Below, piece after piece: positions 35,531-45,689 of a stretch of DNA of 64,000 nucleotides. The stretch's first letter is position 1; each line of letters starts with the position of its first letter. The stretch spans positions 38,047,070 to 38,111,069 of the forward strand of contig OZ024826.1 in the NCBI GenBank assembly GCA_964016985.1. The letters are read 5' to 3'. Under the pieces are notes generated by a model that worked only from the letters and a program-made list of their open reading frames with translations, did no database searches and had not been told where the DNA came from. Origin of the DNA: Anodontia alba (lineage: Eukaryota; Mollusca; Bivalvia; Lucinida; Lucinidae). The translations under genes were made by a program, and so were the position numbers.

Positions 35531-35803
35531 AAATGTATTCGTTTAACCTTAGCTCCTGAGCGTACTTATCCAAAATTTTATCTGACTGCATATAAAACTA
35601 CTAATGGAATGGCAAACTGTGCAGACCTTGATAAACTTTTATAGGAACAGTTTGATCTGGGTCAACAAGGTTTGTCTCTCATAATTGTCCGTATATTTAG
35701 ATTTACCATAACCGAACTGATTGGCTAAAATTTAACTATTATATATATACAAAAGAACAAGAAACTGTTTCATGCATTTCTATAAATATCGTGTATCAAA
35801 GGA

Positions 35804-35887
<84 letters not shown>

Positions 35888-36589
35888 AAATTGGCTTATA
35901 TGAATTCAAGTCCCATAATATTCGTTCGTATCAAAGATTCGTGATCATGACTTATCGCAGTAGGTCAATATACATTGACAAAAATGCTGCAAATATAATA
36001 AGCAATTCCTTACAGTTTATAAGGGAATTTTAACAAAAATCTTGACAAGCATTAGCTTTACAAAAAGTTAATCACTAAGCGTAGATTAAGCTTTTTGTGA
36101 TAGCTAATTCTTGGTTATAAAACGTTGAGCAGTCCATGGAGAATAGCACTGGACGAGTCCATGACCTTTCATCAAGTGCTTCCGGATCAACGGCAAACTC
36201 AAAGATTGTGGCGAAGAAATAAGTGTCAGATCTATACAAGATTCTAGAGAATTCTATTTAGTCTGATATTTCTTCAAAACCAAATGATTGATACTGATTA
36301 TTTCGTTTGTTCTTCACTTGTATACTTGTGGTTACCATGTTACGGTAAATATAATATACATGTGTATATAGAGTTATTGTGTATATCACATATAATCAAC
36401 ATGACAATTAAAATAATGGGCCCTCAAACAGCAAACGACTTTTTGACATGTGCGACCCATGTAGACCAATCCGCCTGTATATCAGCACATCATTCGCTTT
36501 AGAAGATTTTAAGGGGGCTCGATATTTTTGATACATTTTCCATCAGTTTTACAAGGGCGATAACAGTTTTGATTCCGTGTTTGCTTTCT
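35531..36589. other. interval with a (CA)n tract and a dispersed repeat
   Basis: A CA microsatellite spans 35810-35883. Apart from the repeat at 36055-36180, nothing was recognised. Confidence 0.55.
36055..36180. repeat. dispersed repeat, copy 2
   Basis: CACTAAGCGTAGATTAAGCTT, TTGAGCAGTCCATGGAGAAT and CAAGTGCTTCCGGAT are the blocks of the 5.6-kb repeat. The CCATGG and CTTCCG blocks are inverted relative to that copy. Confidence 0.5.
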
Positions 36590-36785
36590 TGCACATCAAG
36601 CCCCTTCTGAAAAGGGGTCGACTCTAAAAGGAAAGAATTTGCTCCCCATGGGGAGCAAATTCTTTCCTTTTAGAGTCGACCATCTGATGGGGAGCAAATT
36701 CTTTCCTTTTAGAGTCGACCCCTTTTCAGAAAGGGGGAGCAAATTCTTTCCTTTTAGAGTCGACCCCTTTTCAGAAAGGAGGTAA
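36590..36785. repeat. MITE-D copy with its right arm in triplicate
   Basis: The left arm CTTCTGAAAAGGGGTCGACT then CTAAAAGGAAAGAATTTGC pairs with a right arm that is repeated three times (from about 36650, 36692 and 36735). Each repeat runs GGGGAGCAAATTC-type to GAGTCGACC. All three right arms share the private variant GTCGAC instead of GTCTAC, so they arose after the variant did. Confidence 0.82.
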
Positions 36786-37460
36786 AACGATTTTGACGTA
36801 ATTGCCTCTCCCGTAACTATCAATTATTCTAAAGATCTATACCGGAACAATATTACGTCAAGGACATTCTGATAAACTGCAGGTAGAAACTCAATGGTCC
36901 ATTACAACTTTACATTGTACACTAGTTGTATAGGCAAGGTTTTTCATAAAGGAGGGGTCATAAAATGTCAGGATTTTTGTTTCATCTAGAAGAAACACGT
37001 TACATTGCATGTACGAGCAATGAATACGAAAAAATACAATACGAAATCGATTCAAATCAGAAACAACAATTGTCCAATCCTCCAAAATAAAAACTCGGGA
37101 TTGCATTTATCGAACAGGGGAAAGTAAGCATGCGCTCATGCATGCTTTGATGGCATTCATTCTGTTCTATTTATACACATTATTACTAACGTTGTCAGTC
37201 AGGCGTTTTGCAAGTGGGTATAAGTGTTTAATGGTGGAATCTGAAACCTGTAATTTATGAGTCAAAAGGCAGGTGAAAGTCAATTATGATCTGTGTATTA
37301 TTCTTCTTGACAAATACATGTCGTCCCATTATCTAATGTAACTGATATATTGGCGTTTCCTTTTGACCAGATCCTTGAATTAGCCGCGTCAAGCGAAAAA
37401 GTGTTTTTGAACAATATTAAAAATGAGCAATTAAAGTCTCGTCCGAGCGTTTGCATTCTT
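36786..37460. other. interval with a small C-variant remnant
   Basis: GCCGCGTCAAGCGAAAAAGTG at 37382-37402 matches the end of the C variant at 23.66 kb. Nothing else was recognised. Confidence 0.45.
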
Positions 37461-37694
37461 GTTTGTTTTGAGGTTTTACGGCCCAGTCAACCCAATGGGT
37501 TCATGTCGGGTGCGGTCAGTTTACCTCACCACACTTTTACTGGGCAGGCTTAGTCCTCAAAGGGGTTAACCTATATTATGCACATTCTTTCGGCCAAAAC
37601 TGACGACTGCCCTTCTTGAATCAGCGGAAGGGAGAGACTGACCTTAGAAAATATTTCATGATCAATCTCCACAAAAGAATTTTGCCGATCCGGC
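37461..37694 (-). mobile_element. tRNA-derived SINE, 5'-truncated copy
   Basis: Reverse orientation: starts GTTTGTTTTGAGGTTTTACG, which is the SINE 3' tail, and runs to ATTTCATGATCAATCTCCAC and TTTTGCCGATCCGGC. The tRNA-like head with its A and B boxes is missing. It aligns along its whole length with the complete copy at 44485-44784. Confidence 0.82.
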
Positions 37695-37714
37695 TAAAAT
37701 ATCCAAAGATACTA

Positions 37715-37795
37715 TTTGCGGACAGCGAAGATCCTGATCAGACTGCGCGGAAACGCAGGCTGATCTGGGTCTTTCCTATCCGCATATGCCAAAAG
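37715..37795. repeat. MITE-C single hairpin
   Basis: GCGGACAGCGAAGATCCTGA, then TCAGACTGCGCGGAAACGCAG and CTGATCTGGGTCTTTCCTAT. One hairpin unit only, 20 bases from the SINE. Confidence 0.65.
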
Positions 37796-38029
37796 ACATG
37801 TTTTCCCATGTCACGGCCGAAATAGTCATCAGGTGAAACCAGGCAACAAAGAAAGTGGGGTCCGCAAACTGAAATCAAAATGTAATCACACAAAAATCAA
37901 ACATTAATCAAAACTTCGGAAACGCATTAAGTTTTACTGAGCTCATTTTCTATTACAGCCATCCTGTTGAAATTATACATGTTCTAGAGGGCATGTTCGG
38001 ATACATATGAACTTGAACGTGAGAAAACA

Positions 38030-38212
38030 TACTTTCTGACATGAACGTCCAAAGACGACTCAAATCAGACTGCGCATCTGCGCAGTCTGATCAGAGTCTT
38101 CATTGTTCGCATGCACCCTTGGCTATCGAAAATGCGCCCAGTGAAGATTCTGATCAGGCTGCGCGAATGCGCGGACTGATCTAAATCTTTTCTTGGCACT
38201 CATGTCCGAAGG
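38030..38212. repeat. MITE-C copy (double hairpin)
   Basis: First hairpin AATCAGACTGCGCATCTGCG / CGCAGTCTGATCAGAGTC; spacer GCATGCACCCTTGGCTATC; second hairpin GATCAGGCTGCGCGAATGCG. The outer termini are not conserved. Confidence 0.72.
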
Positions 38213-38334
38213 CATGTTAGCAGGCGTTGTAACTCATATTCCAAGTTCCTAGTACATTTAATCATGGGAGAAAGAGAGTGGGCAGTAACCACTTGTAACG
38301 TTTTGAGAATCTGTGGACCGACCCCATTGTCAGT

Positions 38335-38610
38335 AGCGTGTCTGACTGCAGATCCAGGAGCCGCAAGCTCTGGCCACTAAACTTTTTTTGAATATTGATC
38401 ATGAAATCATTTCAACGGATATTCTCGCCCTTCCGCAGATTCAAGAAGGACAGTTTTCAGTTACTGTTGAAAGTATGTGCACACGTGCTGTTGGTTTATC
38501 TACATACAGGACGAAACCTGCCCAAGCAAAAATGTGAGTAGGATAACTGACCGGCTCGGTATGACCTCAACAGTGTTGAGTGTGCCGTTAAACTACAACT
38601 CAAAACAAAC
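38335..38610 (+). mobile_element. tRNA-derived SINE, diverged copy
   Basis: GTCTGACTGCAGATCCAGGAG is a decayed tRNA-like part and the B box is lost. GATCATGAAATCATTTCAAC, CTTCCGCAGATTCAAGAAGG and the tail CAACTCAAAACAAAC agree with the 44.5-kb copy. Many substitutions mark it as an old insertion. Confidence 0.75.
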
Positions 38611-38635
38611 CCCGTTGTATGTATAATAACGAGGT

Positions 38636-38705
38636 GTGCTTCGTGCGAACATCGATTTGATGCGCAGCCTGATCTGAACCTTCTCTGGCCGTACAGGTAC
38701 ATTAT
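38636..38705. repeat. MITE-C remnant
   Basis: GATGCGCAGCCTGATCTGAA and CCTTCTCTGGCCGTAC are half a C hairpin. Confidence 0.45.
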
Positions 38706-39344
38706 CTCGGGTAACGGTCCACTGCTTTGGAAAAGAATTAAGATTTCTCAGACTCTAACATTATTGAAACATCACACAAATGTCAACAAGTGCTTGCACG
38801 AAAATCATTTCAATAACATCATTGACAAAAATCAGTCTTGACGAACTTCTAATTGAAATAGTCTTCGTCTTCAGTTCGCGTCTCACTGAGCATTCCTATT
38901 ATTTCAATAGAAAACACATTACATTTATAAATGGAAATGAAAAACAACCAGTTCGCATTGCTGTCAATAAAAGCAATCACAATTATAGCCGTATTGTAAG
39001 AATAATTCCATGTTTCATTAGTGCGAAACGAATGGACTGTAACCTTTCTAATACAATTAGAAAAGAATCGTCGTTCCCAATGCTTTCAGATAGAGAAAAA
39101 CCAATAACTTTATCATAAGAAGAAATGTTTTACAAGTTTAAACGCGTGAGTGAAAGGAAAGGAACTTGTCAACCTTGGAGTTCATAAGACGATATGATGA
39201 CCCTAGAATAATTTTCGATGACAATAAACAGGAAAATAACAATTGTGGATCAATTAATACGTCCGACTAATGACATGATAAAAGGATTGGGTCACAATGC
39301 ATATTAACGTATTTATCCTGAGCATTGGGATAGACAGGCCTTTA
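38706..39344. other. interval with an unrecognised 112-codon frame
   Basis: The plus-strand frame at 38780-39118 has an ATG and no low-complexity or repeat content, but shows no domain, signal peptide or splice context I recognise. It is compatible with chance in AT-rich DNA. Confidence 0.35.
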
Positions 39345-39406
39345 GCAAGTAGTGTAGATCCTGTTTAGACGCAGCACAGAATGTGATCGAGGTATACGAT
39401 GTTTGC
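39345..39406. repeat. B hairpin, degenerate
   Basis: GCAAGTAGTGTAGATCCTG and CGAGGTATACGATGTTTGC pair; inner stem TTTAGACGCAGC is partly lost. The flank ATAGACAGGCCTT precedes it as in the N element. Confidence 0.58.
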
Positions 39407-39504
39407 CAATCAGCCGGCAGTTTTAGAAACATCGATAGGTTGTCCAATGCACGTGTTCAACGTTAAGGACTACTGTGGTCAGAAGATGTGTTTTCCGAAT
39501 ATAT

Positions 39505-39731
39505 GTTACCGTATTTACCGTATATATTCGAACAGATAGGCCTGAGCAAACAGTGTAGACCCAGATGAGACGCCGCAGAACGCGGCGTCCCATCAGGGTC
39601 TACACTGTTTGCCGCTCACCTAGTAATTCTTAGAAACAGCATCGGGTAGAAAAGTGTACTTGTTAAATTTTAGAACATGTATGATAAGGGGTTGGGGTGT
39701 CTGAATTTTAGAGTAAATAAATACGGTAACG
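39505..39731. repeat. MITE-N carrying a B hairpin
   Basis: Ends GTTACCGTATTTACCG and AAATAAATACGGTAAC are inverted. The B hairpin (39546-39612) has arms GCAAACAGTGTAGACCCAGA and inner stem GACGCCGC / GCGGCGTC, the same inner stem as at 2.8 kb. The rest (TTAGAAACAGCATCGGG, GATAAGGGGTTGGGGTGTCT) is N-specific. A GA microsatellite follows at 39773-39808. Confidence 0.72.
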
Positions 39732-39773
39732 TAGATTTTGTGTGTTTGTGCGTGTGTGCGTGCGTGTATGTAT

Positions 39774-39808
<35 letters not shown>

Positions 39809-39954
39809 TTGTAACTTCTTTGATAACAACTTTCAGCATCAGTATACTGAGCAAAGAAAGAGATGAAAATCAGCAGTTTAAGATTACGTCATTGACTGGA
39901 CTGAAGGAGTAAGTTCTAGGTGTGTATGCTCAGAAAGCACTCATTTCTCCATAC

Positions 39955-40241
39955 GCTCCATATTCCTTAAAAACAGACATTTTACTATTCAAAAAACTTT
40001 TAATTAATTGATTTATGGTATTAATACAATCATAAAATGTGGCATCGGACAGCATGTAAAATTTAAGTTAGTCTCTCGTTCTTGATATGAAATGATTTTA
40101 TCGTATATCTGAATTAATGTTGCCAACATAAATTCAGAGATACGATAAAAAAATCATTTCATTTTTGATCCAGTTCAAAACCGAAGGACTAACTGAAATT
40201 TTACAGGCTGTCAGATGCCACATTTTATGATCGTATTACTA
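39955..40241. repeat. MITE-K copy 1, right end lost
   Basis: CGCTCCATATTCCTTAAAA at the left, then a long inverted repeat: TGTGGCATCGGACAGC, TTAGTCTCTCGTTCTTGA and CTGAATTAATGTTGCCAAC all have complements before 40241. The stem exceeds 90 bp. The outer right terminus found in the 57.6-kb copy is absent. Confidence 0.75.
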
Positions 40242-40658
40242 TACTATCAGAAAAATGTACTGCGACTCCTATTTGTTTTGCCTCTCATTTTATAAATATT
40301 CAAGTTATGGTGAATTGCTTTGTGTTTTGGAAACAGCATTCTTATATGTGAATAAAGATGCATAAACATTTTTGTCAGGAATATGGCTGCTTAAGAATAG
40401 CGACGTCGGATACCGTTCAAAAATTGCACTTTAACCATGTTAGCAGATCGATGCAACATCGTGATGGGAATTCACATTAAAAACCCGCACGTTTTCGATA
40501 AAAATCATTTGCTTTAATTGATTCTGAAAAGCAAGTATAAACTGCAAAATGAAAACAAATTCAAAAGAATATCACAAAAGGCATGTTTCCATGGTTTCAA
40601 ACCTACTGCTTTGAATGTTTTCCAGTCCGAACTCAGTAGGTGGTGTGGCCTCCGTTAC

Positions 40659-41774
40659 GATGGTCGTGCAAAGAGTTCTGTCACTAATGGGCTTCCTTGG
40701 TTTTATCCCAGGTATATTTTAAAATGCTTCACTGCACTTGAATGGTGTCTATTTCGTGCAAATTGCTTTCCAACTGACCGAGTTATTTCAAATTGAAATA
40801 GATGCAGTCATATACACTGACCAATTTACTTGTTACATTGGAACATGGACCAGAAGACTGAAATTCGTAGCTATGTTAAATGCCGCATTAGGCTTAATAT
40901 AGATTCAAAGCAGATATTTAATGAATTGTGAGGTATATATTGACCTCAGACCATTTCAATGCGTACAGTTTTTAAGTGGGTTAAAGCTTTTAAAGCTGGG
41001 AAATTTTCTGTTGAAGATGATACCCGTCCTGGAAGGCCTAAAACCTCTGTTACCAAGGCTAACATCGCTGCTGTAAAGATTGTGGTCGAACAGGATGCTA
41101 ACTTGCTAACAGGTGATGAAACCTAGATGCATATGTTTGAGCCACAAAGAAGGGCTGATAATAAGCAATAGAAGCGAAAAGATAAAAAGAAACGCCCATG
41201 TATTGCCAAGAGAACCATAAAATCAAAAGAGATGTTGTACGCAATTTTCTTTAATTCAAGTGGGTCAGTCGTTCAAGTGCCTTGTCCATCTGGTCATTCA
41301 GTCACTGGCCGATTCTACAAGAATTCTGTACTGATTAAAGTGAAACAGTTTTACAATAAGAAACGACCACGCAAAGGATGGTCAGGAGTCCATCTTTTAC
41401 ATGACAACGCCTCCTCTCATAAGTGTGAGGTTGTTAAGTCTTTTTTGGCTTCTGCAAAGGTGAAAAGTTTAAACATCCACCTTCTTCACCTGACCTGAGT
41501 CCCTGTGACTTCTTTTTATTTCTAAGGCTTAAGAAAATGCTTTCTGGGAATAAGTATACGTCTAGAAGTTCTCTTGGCAGCGCTATTTATCAGTGTCTCC
41601 AACAGATACCAAAAGAAGACTATTTGTCTGCTTTTCGCGACTGGGTAAAAAGGTTACAAAAATGTGTTTCAGTAAAGGGGGAATACTTTGAAGGTTTGTA
41701 ATAAAAATATGTTTGATAAAACGTAGCACTGAAGTAATCCGAACCCAGTGACAAAACGTTTTGCAGGACCCTCG
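40659..41774 (+). mobile_element. mariner element, decayed
   Basis: Right inverted repeat AACGTTTTGCAGGACCCTCG is matched by the mutated left end CGATGGTCGTGCAAAGAG, then TTCTGTCACTAATGGG. TA flanks both ends (40657-40658 and 41775-41776). At 1116 bp it is slightly shorter than usual mariners. Confidence 0.8.
40845..41701 (+). pseudogene. mariner transposase pseudogene (DD34D type)
   Basis: Starts MDQKTEIRSYVKCRIRLN, reaches an early stop, then continues in shifted frames. Recognisable parts are the helix-turn-helix MRTVFKWVKAFKAG and the linker DDTRPGRPKTSV, followed by the first catalytic block TGDETW, the second HDNASSH and the third SPDLSPCDFF. It ends with CVSVKGEYFEGL and a stop. About 90 residues between the linker and the first catalytic block are missing. 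At least two stops and one frameshift make it inactive. The motif set places it in the mariner family. Confidence 0.88.
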
Positions 41775-41830
41775 TACATCTTACACAAGCAGCGTTTACA
41801 CGAGATCTCATTGTTAACCACATAACGTTC

Positions 41831-42841
41831 TCAGTACTTGGTGCGGCCTCCGTTACGGTCTATACAAGCGTTCACACGAGATCTCATACTGTTAATCACA
41901 TTCCGTACAGTTCTCTGAGGAATTGCTTGTCACTCCTGACAAAATGCTTGTTCCAGTTGCTGACAAGTGCGGATTCCTGTATGCCTCTCCTAAGTTCTCC
42001 CTAACTCGTCCAATTGCTGCTCTGTGGGTGAGAGATCCGGCGATCTTGTTGGCCAGGATAGTCTGTAGTCCCTGCTGCTGGACGTAATCCGTAACAATCC
42101 TGACCTGATCAGGACATGCGTTATCATTTTGAAACGTTAGTCCTGTTTGAGCAACAAGAGGCTGTACAGTTGGGATAAGCACTGCGTCACGGTATTTCAA
42201 CGCCGCCATGTTTCCCTGAACAATGTGAAGGTCAGTCTTGTGGTTGAAATTTACAGCTGCCCAAACCAAACCGCTGCCTCCGCGGTATCTGTCATGTTCT
42301 ACTACGGTTACAGGAACATAACGCTCGCCGACTCTCCTCCATACACGTTTACGCCGGTCGTAGAAATCAGTTGAAACGCGATTCGTCTGAGCAAAGGATG
42401 TTGCCCCACTGATTCCTTCTCCATCGACGACGATGACGGCACCAAGCGAGCCTCTCCTGCTTGTGGTGGGGAGTCAGCTTGTTCCTCAGGCAAGGTCTAC
42501 GAGGCTTGATGCCAGCTGATTTAAATCAGTTCCGTACAGTGTGAGGGTTGATTGCCACTCCTGTAGCCGTCGAAGGTTGACAGTAAGTTTAACAGACGAT
42601 TTAAACCGCTGTCTCAGGGCAGTGAGTATCAGGAACCTGTCTTGGACCGCCGTAGTCGACCTCGGTCTGCCAGGTTTAAGCCTGTTTTTCACTGAGACTG
42701 TTTGAAGAAACTTCGATTTAATCCTGAACACTGTAGCTCTGTGTACCCCGGCTCGCATAGTAGTTTGATTTGCTGTCGTCCATTTTCTTACATACCGATA
42801 ACGCGGGCCCTTACTTCGGCTGAAATGCTTCTTCCAGGCAT
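41831..42841 (-). pseudogene. Tc1-like transposase pseudogene
   Basis: On the minus strand it begins at 42841 with MPGRSISAEVRARVIGM and a stop, then RAGVHRATVFRIKSK (helix-turn-helix) and GRPRSTT. The middle holds VWAAVNFNHKTDL and LTFQNDNACPDQVR, where the expected second catalytic block has C for R. A frame change then gives LDELGR and ERHTGIRTCQQLEQAF and QAIPQRTVR, ending GGRTKY with stop at 41831. Frame changes and at least three stops make it inactive. Order and motifs are those of Tc1-like elements (about 340 residues). Confidence 0.88.
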
Positions 42842-42953
42842 TTTAAACTGACTTTTCTGAGAAAAATCATTTTCAAAAATGGCACGATTTGTAAGGAGAA
42901 AGATCACCTGCAAACATGCCACGATTTTCATGTTGAACAAGTGATAAGTAGAC

Positions 42954-42965
42954 TGGCTCCAGTCG

Positions 42966-42993
<28 letters not shown>
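42954..42993. repeat. MITE-L end followed by poly-T
   Basis: GTAGACTGGCTCCAGTCG runs into about 29 T. A single terminal repeat only. Confidence 0.5.
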
Positions 42994-42999
<6 letters not shown>

Positions 43000-43750
43000 T
43001 TATTAATTTTAGTTATTTTTCTGAACATTGTTTTTTCTCTCTCTTTAATCCCTATTGCTCCTGCTTATATTACCTGTTCTATCTTTTCCACTAAGGGACA
43101 TAATTGAATAAATCATTATAAGCTATACCAGATTTGTATACCTTTGACAAGAAAGGAGAAAATGATAGAGTCTGGAGACAGACTAAAGTGACAAGGTGCA
43201 CGAGCAAATGCAGTTTTCTGCAGTGCGAGTTACAAGTGCAATTTTTGTATGATGACCCCATGCACAAAAATCGGTCGATACGCCTGACTGCACAAGCTCA
43301 TCAGAATTTTAAAGTGTGCAAAATTTGCAAAATTGTTTACTCTTTCAAATACTGTATACATGTTTAACTGAAACAAGGCAATACGAAAAATGTTTAGGAT
43401 TGACGGCAGAGTCGCAATACCTTTTTCTTCCGATAGTACTATGTATCAATTTATTAAACCTTTCTTGGATAAAAAAAAAAATCTGCTTTTGAGGAATGTG
43501 GAGCAAGTGTTATCCTAACTTTACAGACACAGACCGCATGAAGTTCAAGTTTTACACATGTTGATCGCATGTAGCTAGACAGACGAACGTGGAACATCAT
43601 TGGCCTCTGTTAGATGAAACAAAAAAAAAAAAAACAAAAAAAAAAAAAAAAAAACAAAAAAAAAAAAAAAAAAAAAAACAAAAAAACAAAAAACAAACAG
43701 CTCTGATGAACAAGTACAAACTAAGGACATTGGGTTTGATTCAGTGGAGC
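42994..43750. other. interval with a K fragment and A-rich tract
   Basis: TTATTAAACCTTTCTTGGAT to TTTTGAGGAATGTGGAGC at 43448-43503 matches the right end of MITE-K at 57.95-58.01 kb. A run of A with C interruptions spans 43619-43697. No gene. Confidence 0.5.
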
Positions 43751-44028
43751 CATTACGAAAACATGCCTATTTAAATATACTGAAAATTTTCCCACCAAAA
43801 AATGAAAATTTTCAGATAAAAAATTCTTATATTTTTCATATTTCTGCTCAAAACATAGATTGTGGGTACTCGTTAGAAACGCCTCGCCGAGGCGGTTCTA
43901 ACGAGTACCCACAATCTATGTTTTGAGCAGAAATAAGAAAAATAATGTATACCCCTGTAAATCCCAGTTTTACTATATAAAAGTGGGGTTTAAGGGGGTC
44001 AAAATTATATAGGCATGTTTTCGTGATG
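43751..44028 (-). repeat. MITE-A copy 14
   Basis: Full length, minus orientation, core ACGCCTCGCCGAGGCGG. It is followed by GTTTAATTAGGTGG and, 40 bases on, by a second A fragment. Confidence 0.87.
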
Positions 44029-44067
44029 TTTAATTAGGTGGTTATGATGTCACTAACTCGCCAAACT

Positions 44068-44150
44068 ATCAGATTTTTTTTATCTGAATTTTTTTTTATT
44101 TTTTGGTGGTAAAATTTTCAGTATATTTGAATAGCCATGTTTTCGTAATG
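44068..44150 (+). repeat. MITE-A fragment (right end)
   Basis: TATCTGAATTTTTTT, TTTTGGTGGTAAAATTTTC and GCCATGTTTTCGTAATG are the last 80 bases of a plus-orientation copy. Confidence 0.75.
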
Positions 44151-44153
44151 AAT

Positions 44154-44379
44154 GGCGGAACATCTACCAGGTATAGCCAGTTCCTTTAACTTGGTCAGAG
44201 GAAGGGACAGGTAGATAAACATTTTGGAAGGCAACATCAAGAACTTGACTGGTCTTGGCTTCGGAAGCTCTAAAAGGGCAGTTAAAGACCGATTAAAATG
44301 GAAAAAAAAAGTCTCAAAGTCATCAGTGACATCCCAACGGCCGACATGGTTAAGGGACGTCATTGTAGAGAAGAAGTGA
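44154..44379 (+). pseudogene. C-terminal tail of a non-LTR retrotransposon protein
   Basis: The frame reads ..LVRGRDR, a stop, then EGNIKNLTGLGFGSSKRA, VKDRLKWKKKV, SKSSVTSQRPT and ends VIVEKK with a stop at 44377-44379. The pattern of a tryptophan/leucine-Thr-Gly-Leu block, then RAV-DR-KW, is the usual extreme C-terminus of LINE reverse transcriptase polyproteins. Nothing upstream of it belongs to the same element. Confidence 0.6.
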
Positions 44380-44484
44380 GACAACGTGAAGTTCAATCGT
44401 CTTCTCGAGAAAACATACTCGCAGTCTGAAAACAACAAGAACTGGATTTATCTTACATTTAAATGTCGCATTTCACTTAACGTC

Positions 44485-44784
44485 CGGCCTCGGTGGCTCA
44501 GTTGGATGCGCCGTCCGACTGGAGACCAGGAGGTCGCGGGTTCAACCCCCGCCGAGGTCGGCAACATTCTTTCGTGGAGATTGATCATGAAATATTTTCT
44601 ACGGTCATTCTCTCCCTTCCGCTGATTCAAGAAGGGCAGTTGTCAGTTTCTGGCGAAAGAATGTGCACAATACTGGTTAACCGCTTAGAGGACTAAGCCT
44701 GCCCAGTAAACGTGTGGTTAGGAAAACTGACCGCGCTCGACATGACCCCATTGGGTTGACTGGGCCGTAAAACCTCAACACAAA
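44485..44784 (+). mobile_element. tRNA-derived SINE, complete, with target duplications
   Basis: A 300-bp element flanked by exact 11-bp direct repeats CACTTAACGTC at 44474-44484 and 44785-44795. The head has a pol III A box TGGCTCAGTTGG (about 44493) and B box GGTTCAACCCC (about 44539). GCCTCGG pairs with CCGAGGT like an acceptor stem, but the anticodon arm does not fold, so it is not a tRNA gene. The body (GATCATGAAATATTTTCTAC, CTGATTCAAGAAGGGCAGTT, AAACTGACCGCGCTCGACAT) and tail (CGTAAAACCTCAACACAAA) are shared with the 37.5 and 38.4 kb copies. Confidence 0.9.
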
Positions 44785-44830
44785 CACTTAACGTCAGCGC
44801 TACAACGTACATGCTGGGATGATTATATCC

Positions 44831-45113
44831 CATTATTGCATAAAGAGCAGTGTCGCACGTTATTAACAGTCGTGCATTAACCGGCGAAAAGCCGTGTATT
44901 AACAAGCTGTTAATACACGGCTATGCAACTTTCAATATGCTCGTATCGGGTCCATAGAATTGCTGCCGTCACGGGATGTGTACTGTCTGGCCCTAGAACG
45001 AGCATAGTCCGTGAAAATTGCGCTCGCGAGACATCGGTGAAAAGACGAAAAAAAATAGTGCAAGAAATAACGCGAAATGTAGCAAATGTTTTCAGTTTTT
45101 ATGCAATAATAGC
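44831..45113. repeat. inverted-repeat element with internal hairpin
   Basis: The hairpin AGCCGTGTATTAACA-AGCT-complement is exact at 44889-44922. Outer words ATTATTGCATAAA (44835) and TTTATGCAATAAT (45096) are inverted, suggesting a MITE of about 280 bp. No second copy was seen. Confidence 0.5.
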
Positions 45114-45474
45114 GATCGAACGTGGCCTTCGGCCTCGGTTTTCAACACCTCCCACGGGACCTGGCGAATGTTAATGCATTGAAAACCATGTTTGATCACT
45201 ATAATATAGGAGGTGCAAGCCGTTGCCTGAGTTTTGTTTACACAATCTTGATGTTTGCTACTGCTCCGGAGGCACTTTATGAAAGGTCCCATGCAACTTT
45301 TGACCGACATAAACTTTTTTACAACAATTTGATTGCTTTTAGCTATTAAAAATGTGTTTTCAACACAGGGAGGTATCACATGATTTATTACGTCACAAAA
45401 GGTTGAAGATCAATGAATCGAATAACTACGCTTTTCTTGTCAACTGAGCCGCGGTACAGATTTCCTTGTAAATT

Positions 45475-45648
45475 TGCATGTGCGCCCAGAGAAGATTCAG
45501 ATCAGACAACACATCCGCGCAGTCTGATCAGAGTTTTTTCAGAACACCCTGTTGGTAGCCAAGCTCTAAATAATCTTTAGGCGGAAAGCTACGACCCTAA
45601 GAATCCGCAGGCTGACCTGAGTCTTCACTAAGCGCATATGCAAGATGC
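45475..45648. repeat. MITE-C copy, diverged
   Basis: GCATGTGCGCCCAGAGAAGA, CAGATCAGACAACACATCC and GCGCAGTCTGATCAGAG at the left; CCGCAGGCTGACCTGAGTC and CTTCACTAAGCGCATATG at the right. Hairpin tips are mutated. Confidence 0.68.
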
Positions 45649-45689
45649 AATCCTGTAGGAAATATAACGCCCCGCCTTAATTTCATTAG

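Larger units (their letters stand above)
40634..41830 (-). mobile_element. older Tc1-like fragment split by a mariner
   Basis: The left piece, 40634-40658, reads on the minus strand as the Tc1 C-terminal signature GGHTTY then stop. The right piece, 41775-41830, continues with AAGCAGCGTTTACACGAGAT and CTCATTGTTAACCAC. Joined across the mariner, these follow the same order as GGTGCGGCCTCC...CACGAGATCTCAT in the neighbouring Tc1 copy (41831-41910). Confidence 0.7.

Noticed and set aside
38780..39118. 112-codon plus-strand frame
   Set aside because: No domain, repeat, signal or splice support; the length is compatible with chance in this window.
44485..44560. tRNA gene
   Set aside because: A and B boxes are present but the anticodon arm does not fold; the sequence continues into a SINE body with target duplications.
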